A stretch of DNA of 16,070 bases, taken from contig DONH01000156.1 in NCBI GenBank assembly GCA_003509235.1, forward strand, positions 1 to 16,070. The letters are read 5' to 3'. Below are positions 13,756-16,070 of this stretch, in pieces. A program made the position numbers and the translations under genes. Under the pieces are notes generated by a model. That model was given only the letters and a program-made list of their open reading frames with translations, made no database searches and was not told the DNA's origin. This DNA is from Planctomycetaceae bacterium. GTDB taxonomy: Bacteria > Planctomycetota > Planctomycetia > Pirellulales > UBA1268. The number at the start of each line of letters is the position of its first letter. The stretch's first letter is position 1.

Positions 13756-16070
13756 ATGGAACCCTCACATGCTTCGCATTCTGAGCCGCACCCTAACGCG
13801 CGTGTTTACAGTGCAGGTGATATAAATGTTTTGCATAAAAGCCGCTGGAAAGAAGGATTGATAAGATTTTTCTGGGTTGGGCTTCTACTTTATGTTTCCA
13901 GCGTTTCTCAGCGCGCCATTCTTGCAGTGCAGCCTGAAACGCTGTCTTTCAACCACGATGTTCGGCCAATTCTCAGCCGTGCTTGTTTTGCATGTCATGG
14001 ACCTGATAGTGAGGATCGACAGGCCGGTCTACGACTTGATGATCGTGAGAGTGCACTTCAAGAACTCGATAGCGGCATGCGGGCGATTGTTCCCGGTAAA
14101 CCCACTGAGAGTGAACTGGTCTCACGCATTTTGGACTCAGACCCAGATGTCATCATGCCCCCACCGGAGAGCAACCACGTCCTGACAAACAAACAAAAAG
14201 AGATTCTCAGTGCATGGGTAGCTGATGGTGCGGAATACCAGCGTCACTGGGCGTATGTTCCTCCAGAAAGACACACGACCCCGAAGATCGTTGACGATGA
14301 GTGGTCTTTGAATTGGATCGACCATTTTATTTTCGATCGGTTGACTGAAAAAGATATTTCACCAGCAACTGATGCTGATCCAATTACGCTGGTTCGGCGA
14401 GTTACATTCGATCTGACTGGTCTTCCTCCAACCCCATCGGAAATCGATGCCTATCTGGCCAATGAATCGGCTGATCGATATGAACAACTTGTTGATCGAC
14501 TGCTGGCCTCTCCTCAACATGCCGAACGACTCGCGAGTTGGTGGCTTGATCTTGTTCGGTATGCAGACACGGTTGGATACCATGGTGATCAAACGCATAG
14601 CGCATCACCATATCGCGATTGGGTCATTGCAGCATTTCAAAAAAATCTGCGATTTGATCGATTTACCGAGATGCAACTCGCGAGTGATTTCATCGAGTCC
14701 AGTCCAGACGAACACTCTGAAGATCTTCTCCTCGCTGGTGCCTATAACCGTCTGTTGCAGACGACTCATGAGGGTGGACTGCAGGTCAAAGAATACCGAG
14801 CAATTTATCAGGCTGACAGAATAAGAAATCTTTCCGGGGTGTGGCTGGGAGCAACTGTTGGTTGTGCTCAGTGCCATGACCATAAATACGATCCATATAC
14901 GAGCCGAGATTTCTATGCCCTTGGTGCGTTCTTTGCAGATATCGACGACGAGACGCATATGGGTGTTGCGGGCCGTGGCGGTGGAACAAACACACTTCCT
15001 ACCGCTCGTGATCCTGAGCAGACTGTCGTTGGTCCGTTTGATCGTGCACAAGCTGCTGCGCTTGATACAAAGATTCAGCGGTTGCGAAGAAGCCTTCCAC
15101 CACTGCCAAAGCATCAAGAGCCAGAAAAAAAAGAAGAGAAGGCAAAAGCCGGAAAGAAAAAAGAAAAAGAAACTACTGAGGTTGCAGAAGAGGACACAGT
15201 TCCCAAGAGTACTGAGTCACCAGTAATTCTTCAGGCTCGAAAGCATCTCAAAACACTTGAATTGAAACGAAAAAATCTTGAGCGGAAGCTCATGATTACT
15301 AAACAGCTTGACGAGCCACGTGTTGTGCGGATCAAGCATCGTGGCAATTGGATGGATGAATCAGGGGAAATTGTTGAACCTTCCATTCCAGGCTTTCTTG
15401 GATCACTTCAAACAGAGGGCCGTGCAACACGAGAAGATCTTGCTCATTGGTTGGTCGCTCCAATATCAGATGGAGGCATCGGAGAGCTTACGGCTCGCGT
15501 GACTGCAAACAGGATCTGGTCGATCTTCTTTGGTGCCGGACTGTGCAGATCAGCCGATGATTTTGGTGGTCAGGGTGAGCCACCAGATTACCCAAAGCTT
15601 CTTGACAGGCTTGCACTTGAGTTTTTTGACAGCGGCTGGGACGTCCGGCATCTCATTCGTTGTATTGTGACGAGCAATGCCTATCGCATGAGCTCTGATA
15701 CAACTGACGAAGACATCATTCGCGATCCAGAAAACAGGCTCTTAGCACGACAGGGTCGTTGGCGGTATCACGCTGAGGGTGTTCGCGATGCAGCCTTGTC
15801 TATCAGCGGTTTGCTCGAAGAGAAACTGGGTGGTGCGAGTGTGCACCCGTATCAACCGGCGGGGTATTATCGGCACCTCAATTTTCCGAAGCGTACCTAC
15901 AGTCAAGATAATGACCAACGCCAGTGGAGGCGAGGACTCTATGTCCACTGGCAACGAATGTTCCTTCATCCACAGCTCGCAGCCTTTGATGCACCAAATC
16001 GGGAAGAATGTACCGCTGTTCGTATGCGTTCGAATACTCCCAAAGCTGCATTAGTCCTTTTGAATGACCC
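13756..16070 (+). CDS. Planctomycete PSCyt1/DUF1549/DUF1553 (PSD1) haem protein, 3' end outside window
   Basis: The first 771 residues are present and the frame is open at the window end. A hydrophobic segment (35-58) ending in RAILA is the signal peptide or membrane anchor, preceded by about 32 hydrophilic, His-rich residues if ATG 13756 is right. Next comes a PSCyt1 cytochrome-like domain with FNHDVRPILSRACFACHGPD (CxxCH at 77-81) and IMPPPESN. DUF1549 spans about 185-400, including RRVTFDLTGLPPTP and GCAQCHDHKYDP (CxxCH at 370-374). A Lys/Glu-rich, low-complexity linker covers about 450-490. DUF1553 starts near 555 (ATREDLAHWL, TANRIW, NAYRMSS) and is incomplete. These proteins are abundant in planctomycetes, are exported, and often lie with sulfatases and sugar-degrading enzymes; their biochemical role is not settled. 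It is divergent from ppdK. Confidence 0.92.
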   Translation, partial: MEPSHASHSEPHPNARVYSAGDINVLHKSRWKEGLIRFFWVGLLLYVSSVSQRAILAVQPETLSFNHDVRPILSRACFACHGPDSEDRQAGLRLDDRESALQELDSGMRAIVPGKPTESELVSRILDSDPDVIMPPPESNHVLTNKQKEILSAWVADGAEYQRHWAYVPPERHTTPKIVDDEWSLNWIDHFIFDRLTEKDISPATDADPITLVRRVTFDLTGLPPTPSEIDAYLANESADRYEQLVDRLLASPQHAERLASWWLDLVRYADTVGYHGDQTHSASPYRDWVIAAFQKNLRFDRFTEMQLASDFIESSPDEHSEDLLLAGAYNRLLQTTHEGGLQVKEYRAIYQADRIRNLSGVWLGATVGCAQCHDHKYDPYTSRDFYALGAFFADIDDETHMGVAGRGGGTNTLPTARDPEQTVVGPFDRAQAAALDTKIQRLRRSLPPLPKHQEPEKKEEKAKAGKKKEKETTEVAEEDTVPKSTESPVILQARKHLKTLELKRKNLERKLMITKQLDEPRVVRIKHRGNWMDESGEIVEPSIPGFLGSLQTEGRATREDLAHWLVAPISDGGIGELTARVTANRIWSIFFGAGLCRSADDFGGQGEPPDYPKLLDRLALEFFDSGWDVRHLIRCIVTSNAYRMSSDTTDEDIIRDPENRLLARQGRWRYHAEGVRDAALSISGLLEEKLGGASVHPYQPAGYYRHLNFPKRTYSQDNDQRQWRRGLYVHWQRMFLHPQLAAFDAPNREECTAVRMRSNTPKAALVLLND

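Noticed and set aside
13496..13768. Open frame of 90 codons on the minus strand between ppdK and the PSCyt1/DUF1553 gene
   Set aside because: No recognisable protein features; it overlaps the ribosome binding site and start of a well-supported gene on the other strand.
14605..15117. Open frame of 170 codons opposite the DUF1549 region
   Set aside because: It is antisense to a region with conserved CxxCH and DUF1549 motifs and has no recognisable features.

Overview
The window looks like a chromosomal segment of a planctomycete (Pirellulales/Planctomycetaceae type), of moderate GC. The evidence is gene content: a secreted protein carrying PSCyt1, DUF1549 (PSCyt2) and DUF1553 (PSD1) domains with CxxCH haem motifs, a secreted sulfatase fused to a DUF1080 domain, and few clear Shine-Dalgarno sites. 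This is inference from families, not a database match. I saw no rRNA, tRNA, CRISPR array, transposase or prophage gene.

Layout. (1) Positions 1-4013, plus strand: a run of four genes. The first is a coiled-coil protein, probably the 3' end of a longer gene entering from the left. Two paralogous ExbD/TolR/MotB-like single-span membrane proteins follow, then a signal-peptidase-I-like protease with a lipoprotein-type N-terminus. (2) 4057-5331, minus strand: a LarA/DUF2088-fold protein that has lost the nickel-pincer and catalytic residues. (3) 5732-6145, plus: a small secreted cysteine-rich protein, flanked by about 400 and 500 bases without convincing genes. (4) 6645-8870, plus: a sulfatase-DUF1080 fusion. 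(5) 9060-10469 and 10517-13297, minus: a DASS/SLC13 anion transporter just downstream of pyruvate phosphate dikinase (PPDK), 47 bases apart and possibly co-transcribed. (6) 13756 to the window end, plus: the PSCyt1/DUF1549/DUF1553 protein, cut by the window edge.

How the genes may work together. The first three genes look like an energy-coupling (stator-type) module: a coiled-coil partner, possibly the cytoplasmic tail of a MotA/TolQ/ExbB proton channel lying to the left, with two distinct B subunits that share the plan MARR-TM(Asp)-coiled coil-LNxPPP-C-terminal domain. The PPDK/transporter pair suggests uptake of carboxylates linked to pyruvate/PEP conversion. The sulfatase fusion and the PSCyt1/DUF1553 protein fit the degradation of sulfated polysaccharides, for which planctomycetes are known.

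Most worth following up: the dual ExbD-like module, the lipobox-bearing signal peptidase with an enlarged insert, the catalytically stripped LarA relative, and the sulfatase with an atypical C-W-V-S-R maturation site.
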